64,000 nt of DNA from J054 sp965223095 (GTDB lineage Bacteria; Pseudomonadota; Gammaproteobacteria; Steroidobacterales; GCA-2729495): the NCBI GenBank assembly GCA_965223095.1, contig OZ244979.1, positions 1,612,001 through 1,676,000 on the forward strand, in the 5' to 3' direction. Below are positions 1-8,945 of the stretch, piece after piece. Within the stretch, counting starts at the first letter, position 1, and every line of letters starts with the position of its first letter. Position numbers and translations under genes: made by a program. A model generated the notes under the pieces. It saw only the letters and a list, made by a program, of their open reading frames with translations, had not been told where the DNA came from and did no database searches.

Positions 1-59
1 ATGCGCAGCTCCTACAGTTAGCAATACTGGACACCGATGATACGGGAGAGTCTTCGTGA
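1..59 (+). CDS. C-terminal end of a probable YfiR-like protein (partial)
   Basis: An open frame enters from the left edge (codons from base 3) and stops at 57-59. The visible tail contains QLLQLAIL followed by an acidic stretch. YfiR (DUF4154) proteins commonly end in a similar LLRLA-type helix, and the next gene carries a CHASE8 sensor, the domain YfiR controls in YfiN systems. The TGA overlaps the GTG start of the next gene as GTGA, so the two are translationally coupled. Only 18 residues are visible, so the family call is an inference from the tail and the neighbour. Confidence 0.35.
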   Translation, partial: AQLLQLAILDTDDTGESS

Positions 60-2926
60 TCAAGTTTTTCCGGAACCAGCGTTTAGGTCTCAAGCTACGG
101 TTCATCATCGTGTTCGCCGCCTGTGTTTCGTTGCTTATATCGGCTTTAACTTTTATTGCCGGTGAAGTCTATAGCTCGCGTGCCGAGATCGTTAGTTACA
201 TTGCGACCTTGGCTGACGCGACAGGTCAGAATAGCGCCGCGGCTTTGACATTCGAGGATACAGTTTTGGCCGGACGGGTGCTCGGTTCCCTGGCGGCCGA
301 TTCCGATATTCGGGAAGCGACTTTGTATGCGAACAATGGCCTGCCTTTCTTAGAAACAACATTTGCGAATGCCGCGCCTGCAGCCAGGCAACAGGAGGTT
401 ACTGATTGGATCGCCGCGAATATCGATGCCAAGGGCGTGGTTTACATGCAGCGAGGGTTTTCCGACTTATATGTGATATCGCCAATCTACTTTGATCGAG
501 AGCGCATCGGTGCGTTGCTTATCCGCAGTAGCCTCGACAAGCTCACGCGTTCCTTGTTATTGCATGTTTTCGTGGCAGTTGCCGCACTCTTTTTGGCCAT
601 ATTTGTAGCCGTAATGCTTGCTGCCCGCTTGCAGCGAGTCATTACTCAACCGATTAAAGAATTGCTGGACCTTACTCGCGAGGTCTCGACCGTTAAAGAT
701 TTTACGGTCCGAGGCACGCCCAGAACGGGTGACGAAGTGGGTGACTTGGTAAACGGGTTCAACGAAATGTTGTGCCAACTTGATGATCGTGACCGAAAGC
801 TACAAAAGCACCGGCAGGAGTTAGAACGCGAGGTTGGTAAGCGTACTAAAGAGCTTTCTCACGCGGTAGCGCGGCATCGACTGGAAAAAGATCGGGCGGA
901 AGCGGCTAGTCAGGCCAAAAGTGAGTTTCTTGCGAGGATGAGTCACGAGATTCGCACGCCAATGAACGGCGTGCTCGGTATGACTGACCTCTTGATGAAT
1001 TCAACTTCACTGGATGACCGGCAAATCCGTTACGCTGAAACAATACGCCACTCTGCTGACAGTTTGTTGTTCATCATCAACGACATTCTGGATTTTTCGA
1101 AGATTGAGGCCGGAAAATTGGAGTTGGATCACGCACCTTTCGATCTACGCGAAGTTATCGAAGAAAGCGTTGAGCTACTAGCGGAACGCGCGCATACCAA
1201 GGGCTTGGAGTTGGTTAGTAAGATCCCACCTGATCTCACTGCTGCGCGTTTTGGTGATTCCATGCGTCTGCGTCAGGTCTTGATCAACCTAATTGGCAAT
1301 GCCATTAAGTTCACCGAGGCTGGTGCTATCGTCGTTCGCGTTACACAAAGCACTTCGGAGGATAGACGGCATTGGGTGCAGTGCGTCGTGGAAGACACCG
1401 GCGTAGGCATCCATGAGGAAAACCTAAGTCGAATTTTTGATTCATTTGCGCAGGAAGATGGGTCGACCACCCGCCGATTCGGTGGTACGGGCTTGGGCCT
1501 AGCCATTAGCAAACAGTTAGTAGAACTGATGGGTGGCGAAATTGGTGTTCGAAGCCAACTTGGCGAAGGGTCTCGCTTTTACATCAGAATACCCCTAGAA
1601 ATCGATTCGACCGCTGACTCATCACTGCGCATTGAAGGCTTGCGAGGCATACGCGTGTTGGTGGCCGACGACAGCGCCCTCAACCGCGAGATTCTCCGCG
1701 AGCAACTGTTGGGTTGGGAGATGGATGTTGTCGACGTAGAGTCGGGCGCCTTGGCATTGGAAGCATTGGCGGCGGCAACTGCCGCGGGCAATGATTTTGA
1801 GTTGTTGTTGCTGGACTACCATATGCCGGACCTAGACGGTCTGGCCGTCGCACGGACTATTCACGACGATCCCGCAATGACTGGTCTGCCGGTTGTCTTG
1901 CTCAGCTCGGTTTCCACCAGTCAGTCGCAAGATGGGCTCGCAGATCTTGGAATTGACGCATGGCTGACCAAACCCGTGCGTCAGGCGCAACTTTATTTTT
2001 GCTTGCTCAGCACCTTAGGCGGCCATCCACATATTAGCGACTCAATGATCGCTAAGGCGCCGAAGTTCGAGCCAAGTGTTGGCGGAGAGCCACTCAAGCT
2101 CAACATACTGCTTGTCGAGGACAATGCGGTGAATCAGGCGGTCGCAATGGGGATGCTAGATCAATTGGGCTGCGCCGTTACTTTGGCGAATAACGGCCAA
2201 GAAGCCGTAGACCTATTCAGGGACCAACAATTCCATCTGGTGTTGATGGATTGCCAAATGCCCGTTATGGATGGATTTACTGCGACGGGAGAAATTCGAC
2301 AAATTGAATCCGCTTCGCAGCTGTATCCCACGCCTATAGTTGCTCTGACCGCGAATGCCCTACAAGGCGATCGACAGCGTTGCCTGGATGCTGGGATGTC
2401 TGATTACCTCAGTAAACCGTTTACGCTGGAAGGCCTGCGAGCGGCGATTGAGCTAAACGCGCCGAAGTTGGCCGCTACAGAAAAACTGACTCAGGCAACC
2501 GAGAAATCTACAGAGCAAGACCTGTCTCCAGAGCATGCATGTGTAGATGAAGCTGTGACTGATGCGAGCACGGTCATTGATGATCAAGCCCTGGCACAAA
2601 TTCGTTCCCTACAGCAACCTGGAGGGGATGACCTGCTCGGTAAGATCATTACGCTGTATTTGAGTACTTCGGCGGATCTAGAAATGTCCATCTTGTCCGC
2701 GATCAAGACCGGCAATTCAGCCGCATTGCGAGAGTCTGCCCACTCCTTTAAATCTAGCAGCGCTAATGTCGGGGCTAGGGGTTTGGCAGACATTTGTAAA
2801 CGTTTAGAAAACTGCGGGCGGCAAGAAGACTTAACCGCTGCTGCGGGTTTGGTAAAGCAGATGCGCGTTGAGTACTCGCGAGTAAAGGATGCATTAAAGG
2901 CGAAAATTGAGGGGGTGGCCGCATGA
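56..2926 (+). CDS. CHASE8 hybrid sensor histidine kinase (HAMP-HisKA-HATPase-REC-REC-HPt)
   Basis: Inner-membrane sensor kinase of 956 residues with a GTG start behind a GGGAG-type ribosome site. In order: membrane segment (about 15-37), periplasmic CHASE8-like sensor (about 40-165), second membrane segment (about 168-193), HAMP, HisKA with SHEIRTPMNG (phospho-His about 297), HATPase_c with N box (Asn about 415), DTGVGI and GGTGLGL boxes, receiver 1 (Asp about 587), receiver 2 (Asp about 732) and a C-terminal HPt domain (AHSFKSSSANVG, His about 896). All phosphotransfer residues are present. CHASE8 is the sensor type of YfiN, which periplasmic YfiR represses. The gene overlaps the gene before it (GTGA) and the GGDEF-EAL regulator after it (ATGA). 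The likely output is phosphotransfer to that regulator. The ligand is unknown. Confidence 0.93.
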   Translation: MIKFFRNQRLGLKLRFIIVFAACVSLLISALTFIAGEVYSSRAEIVSYIATLADATGQNSAAALTFEDTVLAGRVLGSLAADSDIREATLYANNGLPFLETTFANAAPAARQQEVTDWIAANIDAKGVVYMQRGFSDLYVISPIYFDRERIGALLIRSSLDKLTRSLLLHVFVAVAALFLAIFVAVMLAARLQRVITQPIKELLDLTREVSTVKDFTVRGTPRTGDEVGDLVNGFNEMLCQLDDRDRKLQKHRQELEREVGKRTKELSHAVARHRLEKDRAEAASQAKSEFLARMSHEIRTPMNGVLGMTDLLMNSTSLDDRQIRYAETIRHSADSLLFIINDILDFSKIEAGKLELDHAPFDLREVIEESVELLAERAHTKGLELVSKIPPDLTAARFGDSMRLRQVLINLIGNAIKFTEAGAIVVRVTQSTSEDRRHWVQCVVEDTGVGIHEENLSRIFDSFAQEDGSTTRRFGGTGLGLAISKQLVELMGGEIGVRSQLGEGSRFYIRIPLEIDSTADSSLRIEGLRGIRVLVADDSALNREILREQLLGWEMDVVDVESGALALEALAAATAAGNDFELLLLDYHMPDLDGLAVARTIHDDPAMTGLPVVLLSSVSTSQSQDGLADLGIDAWLTKPVRQAQLYFCLLSTLGGHPHISDSMIAKAPKFEPSVGGEPLKLNILLVEDNAVNQAVAMGMLDQLGCAVTLANNGQEAVDLFRDQQFHLVLMDCQMPVMDGFTATGEIRQIESASQLYPTPIVALTANALQGDRQRCLDAGMSDYLSKPFTLEGLRAAIELNAPKLAATEKLTQATEKSTEQDLSPEHACVDEAVTDASTVIDDQALAQIRSLQQPGGDDLLGKIITLYLSTSADLEMSILSAIKTGNSAALRESAHSFKSSSANVGARGLADICKRLENCGRQEDLTAAAGLVKQMRVEYSRVKDALKAKIEGVAA

Positions 2927-5040
2927 ATGAAGCGAATTCAGCTGTGAAGAGGCCGCTGATTTTGGTTGCCGATGACGAGCCGGGGTTTCAGCTGCTCTAT
3001 GAGCAATCCCTGTCAAGCGCGGGCTTCGACGTCCAAGTATTTGGCAATGGTCGTGAATTGTTGGCGGCCTACGAGAAGCAGCGTCCCAGTATCGTCCTCT
3101 TGGATGTAGAGATGCCGGTAATGAACGGTTTCGAAGCCTGCGGGCATATTCGCCATCAGTTGCACGACCTATCGACACCCATCGTAATGATTACGGGTCA
3201 CGATGATATTGATTCTGTAAATCAGGCTTATGACTACGGGGCAACAGACTTCATCAACAAGCCAATAGTTTGGCCCGCTTTGCCACACCGTGTGCGCTAC
3301 ATTATTCGCGCGCATCAAAGCTTTCTTGCCCTGGCCAAGGGGGAGCAAAAGATTCGTTCCTTGTTGGAAGCTATACCAGACTTGATATTTGTCTTGAATG
3401 CGAAGGGCGTTGTCGTTGAGCAGCTATCCGACACTAACGAAGAAGGTGATCCTTTAAGCGCCAATATACTCGGCAAGCCGCTAGAGTCTTTTCTGCAAGA
3501 GAGTGCCGTGGCTAGCGTTCGGAATCTTCTGGACGCGGCAATTTCTACGGGCGCGGTACAGACACACAATTACTACGATCCAATCGCCGATCGGCATCTG
3601 GAAGCTCGCATGGTGCCCCAAACCACTGATCGCGTGCTGATATTGGTGCGGGATATCTCAGAACGAATCCGTGCTGAGCGGCGTGTAACACAGTTAGCAT
3701 TTTATGATTTGCTAACCGGTTTACCGAACCGACAACTGTTTGCTCGCGAGCTGCGGCGCGCCATGGTTCATAGCGAGCAGGAGGGCAAGTCCTTAGCCAT
3801 CCTTTACTTGGATCTAGACCGGTTCAAGCGAATTAACGATACCTTGGGCCATACGGTTGGTGATGCGCTGCTAAAGGCAATCGCCGAGCGACTCGGTAGC
3901 TCACTGCGTAGTGAAGAGTTGCTGGCAAAACTTCCCGACCGCACGGCTTCAGATTTAAGTCTTGCGCGACTAGGTGGTGATGAATTTGTCATCTTGGTTA
4001 AGGAAATTAGAAGCGCGCGGGAGGCTGAGCAAGTTGCCCAAGAGATTAAATCGGCGCTAGCTCCATCTTTCAACTATGACGTTTATAACTTCGTGGTAAC
4101 GCCCAGTATTGGCGTTGTCCTCTATCCGGAGCATGGTGAATCAACCGAAGAGCTACTCATGCATGCAGATTCCGCCATGTATCAAGCGAAATCTGCTGGG
4201 CGAAACGGTTATAGGCTGTATTCGGGCACAATGAACGCACTGTCGCTGGAGCGCCTTGATTTGGAGAGTGAATTCCGCAAAGCATTTAGACGCAAGGAGT
4301 TCTCGCTGCACTACCAGCCAAAAGTAGACGTAAAAACCGGAATCATAACAGGCTGCGAAGCGCTGATGCGGTGGAAGCACTCGACGCGCGGCTGGATATC
4401 CCCACTTAAGTTTATTCCTTTAGCTGAAGAAATTGGTGTGATGGGCGAGTTGGGCGAATGGATTACTGCCACTGCGGCTCGTCAAATTAGGCAATGGGAT
4501 AAGGAGGGCATCGTCATGCCCCACGTTGCCATCAATGCCTCTAGCCAGCAATTTCAGCACCTGGGCATGGTGGAGCAGATTGTGCGTACTGTGGGCGATT
4601 CCGGCGTTTCGCCAAGCCGTATTGAAGTAGAAATCACCGAATCCTTATTGATGGAAAACGTAGAAGAAAGTATTGCGGCACTTAGAGCACTTCAAGAGGC
4701 TGGTATTCGCACGTCCGTAGATGACTTCGGCACGGGTTATTCGTCATTGAGTTATCTAAAACAATTCCCCATAAATTCCTTAAAAATCGATCAGTCTTTC
4801 GTTGCTGATCTGCATCATAAGACTGATGATGCCGCCATATGTAGCGCAATAATTGCCATGGGCAAAGCCCTGGGCCTAAAGATTATTGCTGAAGGCGTTG
4901 AAATACAGGAGCAGCTTGATTTTCTGCAAGACCACCACTGCGATGAGTTCCAAGGCTATCTATTTAGTAAGCCAGTTACCGGTGAGCAAATGATCGAACT
5001 TATGCGCAGTCAAGAGCCGGTGGTGACAACGGTTTCCTAG
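2923..5040 (+). CDS. Response regulator with REC-PAS-GGDEF-EAL domains
   Basis: Cytoplasmic c-di-GMP enzyme of 705 residues. The N-terminal receiver has an acidic pocket and phospho-acceptor Asp about 61 in LLDVEMPVMNGF. A PAS-like linker follows (about 135-240). The diguanylate cyclase domain has an intact GGDEF at about 351-355. The C-terminal EAL domain has EALMRW from about 479, DDFGTGYSSL and EGVE, so phosphodiesterase activity is plausible too. I do not see an RxxD inhibitory site at the usual distance before GGDEF; the nearest Arg-Asp pair is RTASD, one residue too long. Its ATG overlaps the stop of the kinase as ATGA, so the two are made in step, and this is the likely phosphorelay output. 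Which of the two opposed activities dominates cannot be read from sequence. Confidence 0.93.
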   Translation: MNEANSAVKRPLILVADDEPGFQLLYEQSLSSAGFDVQVFGNGRELLAAYEKQRPSIVLLDVEMPVMNGFEACGHIRHQLHDLSTPIVMITGHDDIDSVNQAYDYGATDFINKPIVWPALPHRVRYIIRAHQSFLALAKGEQKIRSLLEAIPDLIFVLNAKGVVVEQLSDTNEEGDPLSANILGKPLESFLQESAVASVRNLLDAAISTGAVQTHNYYDPIADRHLEARMVPQTTDRVLILVRDISERIRAERRVTQLAFYDLLTGLPNRQLFARELRRAMVHSEQEGKSLAILYLDLDRFKRINDTLGHTVGDALLKAIAERLGSSLRSEELLAKLPDRTASDLSLARLGGDEFVILVKEIRSAREAEQVAQEIKSALAPSFNYDVYNFVVTPSIGVVLYPEHGESTEELLMHADSAMYQAKSAGRNGYRLYSGTMNALSLERLDLESEFRKAFRRKEFSLHYQPKVDVKTGIITGCEALMRWKHSTRGWISPLKFIPLAEEIGVMGELGEWITATAARQIRQWDKEGIVMPHVAINASSQQFQHLGMVEQIVRTVGDSGVSPSRIEVEITESLLMENVEESIAALRALQEAGIRTSVDDFGTGYSSLSYLKQFPINSLKIDQSFVADLHHKTDDAAICSAIIAMGKALGLKIIAEGVEIQEQLDFLQDHHCDEFQGYLFSKPVTGEQMIELMRSQEPVVTTVS

Positions 5041-5060
5041 TTATTGCCTGAGAGTTTTTT

Positions 5061-6143
5061 ATGTCGCGGTTATCGTCATGGGATTGGGTGCGGCATATTC
5101 TTTTCCGGCTATGCATCTGTATCTTAACCGGCTTTGCAGCCCTTCCGTCTGTCTGCATTGCTGGTGAAATACCTGTATTGGTGATCGCGAATTGGTCCGA
5201 CTATTTGGACCCTGCGGTTGTTGCTGCCTTTGAAGCGGAATTCGAAGTCGATGTCAGGATCGTGTATTTCACTAGTGAGGCCGAACGCGATGCAATGATG
5301 GCGGATTCAGAAGGGCGGGGTCTTGACTTGGCCGTCGTGGACGGAATAAGAATTTCTCCTTACGCGCAGAATAATTGGATACGCCCGATTTCAGTAGAAG
5401 AACTGCCAAACATAAGCGCGGTTTCTCCCGAGTGGCTTAATAAGTACCCAATGGCGTCAAGCTATGCGGTGCCATTTCTCTGGGGCGCCGTTGGGCTCGC
5501 TTATCGTCGCGATAGATTTTCCCAGGCACCAGTATCGTGGATGGATTTATTCGCTCCGGATGGAAGAGCCTGCGGCCACATCATCATGCAGGACGATCCG
5601 CAACTGACGATTCAGTTGGCATTGTTGGCACAAGGCAAATCACCAAGTAATCCTACCTTGCAGGACCTGGCTGCCGTTGCGGAATTGCTGCACGCACAAA
5701 GAGACTGCGTGATCGAGTACGCACATATGGATCTTGATGACAGTTCCGAGATGGTCGATGGCTCCGTATGGCTCGCCCCTCAATACAGCGGTGACGCTGT
5801 GATGCTGAATCACCTATCTGACGAGGTACAGTTTGTCTATCCGCAGGAGGGAACGGTGATCTGGTGCGACTATCTGGTCGTGATGACCCATGCGCGTGAA
5901 CCTGAGCTCGCCTTGGCATTTATCAATTTCCTCAATCGACCTGATATTGCTGCTCAAGTAGCACTGTTCGGGTCGTACCCCACTCCGAATGACAGCGCTA
6001 GATCATTCTTGCCCGACTGGTTTCTAACAGACTCGATTATCAATCCTCCCGCGGTAGTTATGGAGAAGGCGAAATTGGATGAAATGCCAAGCACTGAGGT
6101 TATTCGCCGCCGCAACGAGATCTACGCACAGGTGTCGCGCTGA
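5061..6143 (+). CDS. Periplasmic spermidine/putrescine-type (PotD-like) binding protein
   Basis: Exported solute-binding protein of 360 residues. A signal peptide ends near an Ala-Gly at about residue 35, followed by IANWSDYLDPAVVAAFE, the typical opening of PotD-family proteins. A later block on loss of native sites (INFLNRPDIAAQVALFGSYPTPN) also matches that fold. It lies 20 bases after the GGDEF-EAL gene and 24 bases before the second kinase, and no transporter permease or ATPase is nearby. A role as a periplasmic ligand sensor for one of the flanking kinases is therefore more likely than uptake. That role and the polyamine-like ligand are inferences. Confidence 0.82.
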   Translation: MSRLSSWDWVRHILFRLCICILTGFAALPSVCIAGEIPVLVIANWSDYLDPAVVAAFEAEFEVDVRIVYFTSEAERDAMMADSEGRGLDLAVVDGIRISPYAQNNWIRPISVEELPNISAVSPEWLNKYPMASSYAVPFLWGAVGLAYRRDRFSQAPVSWMDLFAPDGRACGHIIMQDDPQLTIQLALLAQGKSPSNPTLQDLAAVAELLHAQRDCVIEYAHMDLDDSSEMVDGSVWLAPQYSGDAVMLNHLSDEVQFVYPQEGTVIWCDYLVVMTHAREPELALAFINFLNRPDIAAQVALFGSYPTPNDSARSFLPDWFLTDSIINPPAVVMEKAKLDEMPSTEVIRRRNEIYAQVSR

Positions 6144-6167
6144 GCGGCGAAATTCGCGCATCCTACG

Positions 6168-8945
6168 ATGAAACTGCAGTACAAAGTTGGTTTGTTCTTA
6201 GCTCCCATTGTCGCAATTCCAATTCTGGCAATTGGGGTCATGGCGTATAAGGAAGTCAATCAGCTTACCAAGGCTGCGGCGGTCGATGAACTGAGATCTA
6301 CTGTTGACCGATTAGAATCTCAACTACTTGCTGAGATTCAGACAGCTAGGGCGAATGTAACTCTATTTGCCGAGTCACCGGTATTGAAAAAGTATGCCTT
6401 GACCGAGGATATAAATACTCGCTATGGCTTATTGCAATCGCAGCTATTGCAATATTTTGCAAGTTATCATGCAGCCTATCCTCGCTATGAAGAAATAAAG
6501 TTTGTTGATCACCGCGGTCTTGAGGATGCCCGTTGGGCGGTACCGGGCCTTACGAACGCCGATGAATCAGATCTTGAAGAGGTCTACTACCAGGCTCTAA
6601 TCCAGTCGGATCAGGCGATACATTCGAGTATCGTCCGCAGTCAAGATTCCGGAAAGCCTGTTTTGCGGGTCGCCAAGAAGCTCATGATCCGCGAGTCATC
6701 CATGTCTTCACGTAAGGAGCGCCGGTTCACCGGCTTCTTAGTTGTCAGCATCAGCCTGGATGAGCTCAGCCGTCAGGTTGCCAGCGTTAAGTTTCGCGGC
6801 GCGGGCGGCGTAACCTACGTTGATGGCGATGGCCGGCGAATTATTGATAACGCTCAACTTGGTTCGCCACTATCCGACCCATTGGTGCTCAAAGAAATTA
6901 TGAGGAGTGCCGGGGTCAGACAGCTTGACATGGATTCCTCGTCGTACGTTGCCGTGGGTCGGTTAGTTGAGCCGAGTATTGGACTGGCCGCCTATATTTC
7001 CGCAGATAAATTGCTTGCGTCGGGTCGGGAACTGGCGCGGGCAATTTTGCTTGCCGTGATTCTCGCCATTCTAGTTTCCGCCGGTATGTCCTATATCGTG
7101 CTCAATCGATGGGTGCTGGCACCTCTGGCATCGCTTAAGAGATCTGCCGTAGAAATGGCCCGCGGAAATTTATTGACACCGCTAACCGTAACTTCCAGCG
7201 ATGCGGTAGGCGATTTGGCGCGGAGTTTGGCGGAGATGGCCAGGAGTCTTCACGTGGAGCAGGAGGCCGGTCTACACCGCGAGGAAGAACTGTCTCGAGC
7301 GGTGGCGCAGCATCGGATGGAAAAAGATCGCGCGCAAGCAGCGAGTCAAGCGAAAAGCGAATTTCTGGCCCGCATGAGTCACGAGATTCGCACACCCATG
7401 AATGGTGTGCTTGGCATGACGGACTTATTGTTGAATTCGACGGCCTTGGACGATCGCCAGCGTCGATACGCAGACACAATCCGACATTCTGCGGATAGCT
7501 TGTTATTTATCATTAACGATATTTTGGATTTCTCGAAAATTGAGGCGGGCAAATTAGAGCTCGATCACGCTCCGTTTAATCTGCGAAAAGTGGTGGAGGA
7601 AAGTGTCGAGCTATTGGCGGAGCGTGCCCAGGCCAAGGGCCTGGTTCTAGTGAGCCAACTGGCGTCGGACATTCAGACTGGTCTTTGCGGCGACGCAATG
7701 CGCCTGCGGCAAATACTGGTAAACCTCATAGGCAATGCCGTGAAGTTTACCGAGTCAGGAGAAATTGTAGTACGTGTGAACGAAAGTACCGATAGTGATA
7801 GCCGCCACTGGGTGCAGTTTGAAGTGCAAGACTCGGGTGTCGGTATCAATCCAGATAACCTCGAATTGATATTCGATTCCTTTGCGCAAGAAGATGGATC
7901 TACCACTCGCAGGTTCGGTGGTACGGGCCTGGGTTTGGCGATTAGTAAACAATTGGTGGAATTGATGGGTGGCACACTTGAGGTGGATAGCGCGCCAGGG
8001 GAAGGTTCTCGGTTTTTCTTTAATGTGCCCCTGGAAGCAGATCCCGCGGAGGTTTCGGCTCTGCGGACTGACGGTCTTATTGGTGTACGTGTACTGGTAG
8101 CCGATGATAGTGCGGTGAATCGTGAGATTCTGAATCAGCAACTATCGGGGTGGAAGATGCAGGTGGCTGAGGCAGACTCGGGGCGTGCTGCCTTGACGGC
8201 TTTGCAAGTAGCAGCTGAAGCTGGTGATCCCTTCGATCTACTGATGTTGGACTATCATATGCCCGATATGGATGGGATCGCAGTGGCGAAGGCCGTTCGA
8301 GCCAACGCGGCCTTGGCTAATTTGCGAGTTGTCTTACTGAGTTCGGTTTCGGCCGACCGGCCCGAGACGGCGACTGCTGATCTGGGCATCAGTGCGTGGC
8401 TAACCAAGCCTTTGCGACAAGCGCAACTTTACTTTTGCCTAACAACCAGCTTAGAAGAAGTTCCAATACAAACCAAGGCACCGTCCGACGAAGAGAAATC
8501 TGGGCCGCCAGAATTCGATATCAAGGTGCTGCTGGTGGAAGACAACTTGGTCAATCAGGCGGTGGCCCAGGGCATGTTAGACCAAATGGGTTGCTCGGTA
8601 AGTTTGGCCGCCAATGGACAAGAAGCCTTAGAATTGTTTTCTCAAGAGCAATTTCAGTTGGTATTGATGGATTGCCAAATGCCGGTCATGGATGGGTTTC
8701 AGGCAAGCCGGGAGATACGCCGCTCGGAGTCCGCCAAGCAGCGGCAACCTGTACCCATCGTGGCCCTAACGGCCAACGCTTTGCAGGGTGATCGAGAGCG
8801 TTGTCTAGCGGCCGGTATGTCTGACTACTTGAGCAAACCATTTACCTTGAACGAATTGCGAGCGATTGTTGCCGTAGCGCTAGAGTCGCACAGTGTTGAA
8901 GAATCAACTGATACCGAACGCAAGCTGGATGTACCTCATTTTTGA
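6168..8945 (+). CDS. Hybrid sensor histidine kinase (Cache-like sensor, HAMP-HisKA-HATPase-REC-REC)
   Basis: Sensor kinase of 925 residues. Membrane segment at about 8-28, a large periplasmic sensor (about 30-285, Cache-like in length and layout), second membrane segment at about 288-312, HAMP, HisKA (SHEIRTPMNG, phospho-His about 405), HATPase_c, receiver 1 (Asp about 695) and receiver 2 (Asp about 835). From HisKA onward it is near-identical in long stretches to the kinase starting at 56, so the pair arose by duplication or domain exchange. Unlike that kinase it ends after receiver 2 and has no HPt, so it may depend on the HPt of its paralogue. It is the last gene of the operon. Its stop overlaps the convergent dinB end by 10 bases. 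Confidence 0.92.
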   Translation: MKLQYKVGLFLAPIVAIPILAIGVMAYKEVNQLTKAAAVDELRSTVDRLESQLLAEIQTARANVTLFAESPVLKKYALTEDINTRYGLLQSQLLQYFASYHAAYPRYEEIKFVDHRGLEDARWAVPGLTNADESDLEEVYYQALIQSDQAIHSSIVRSQDSGKPVLRVAKKLMIRESSMSSRKERRFTGFLVVSISLDELSRQVASVKFRGAGGVTYVDGDGRRIIDNAQLGSPLSDPLVLKEIMRSAGVRQLDMDSSSYVAVGRLVEPSIGLAAYISADKLLASGRELARAILLAVILAILVSAGMSYIVLNRWVLAPLASLKRSAVEMARGNLLTPLTVTSSDAVGDLARSLAEMARSLHVEQEAGLHREEELSRAVAQHRMEKDRAQAASQAKSEFLARMSHEIRTPMNGVLGMTDLLLNSTALDDRQRRYADTIRHSADSLLFIINDILDFSKIEAGKLELDHAPFNLRKVVEESVELLAERAQAKGLVLVSQLASDIQTGLCGDAMRLRQILVNLIGNAVKFTESGEIVVRVNESTDSDSRHWVQFEVQDSGVGINPDNLELIFDSFAQEDGSTTRRFGGTGLGLAISKQLVELMGGTLEVDSAPGEGSRFFFNVPLEADPAEVSALRTDGLIGVRVLVADDSAVNREILNQQLSGWKMQVAEADSGRAALTALQVAAEAGDPFDLLMLDYHMPDMDGIAVAKAVRANAALANLRVVLLSSVSADRPETATADLGISAWLTKPLRQAQLYFCLTTSLEEVPIQTKAPSDEEKSGPPEFDIKVLLVEDNLVNQAVAQGMLDQMGCSVSLAANGQEALELFSQEQFQLVLMDCQMPVMDGFQASREIRRSESAKQRQPVPIVALTANALQGDRERCLAAGMSDYLSKPFTLNELRAIVAVALESHSVEESTDTERKLDVPHF

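Noticed and set aside
7755..8141. 128-codon minus-strand frame inside the second kinase
   Set aside because: It is a shadow of the HATPase-receiver coding region, with matching shadows in the first kinase.
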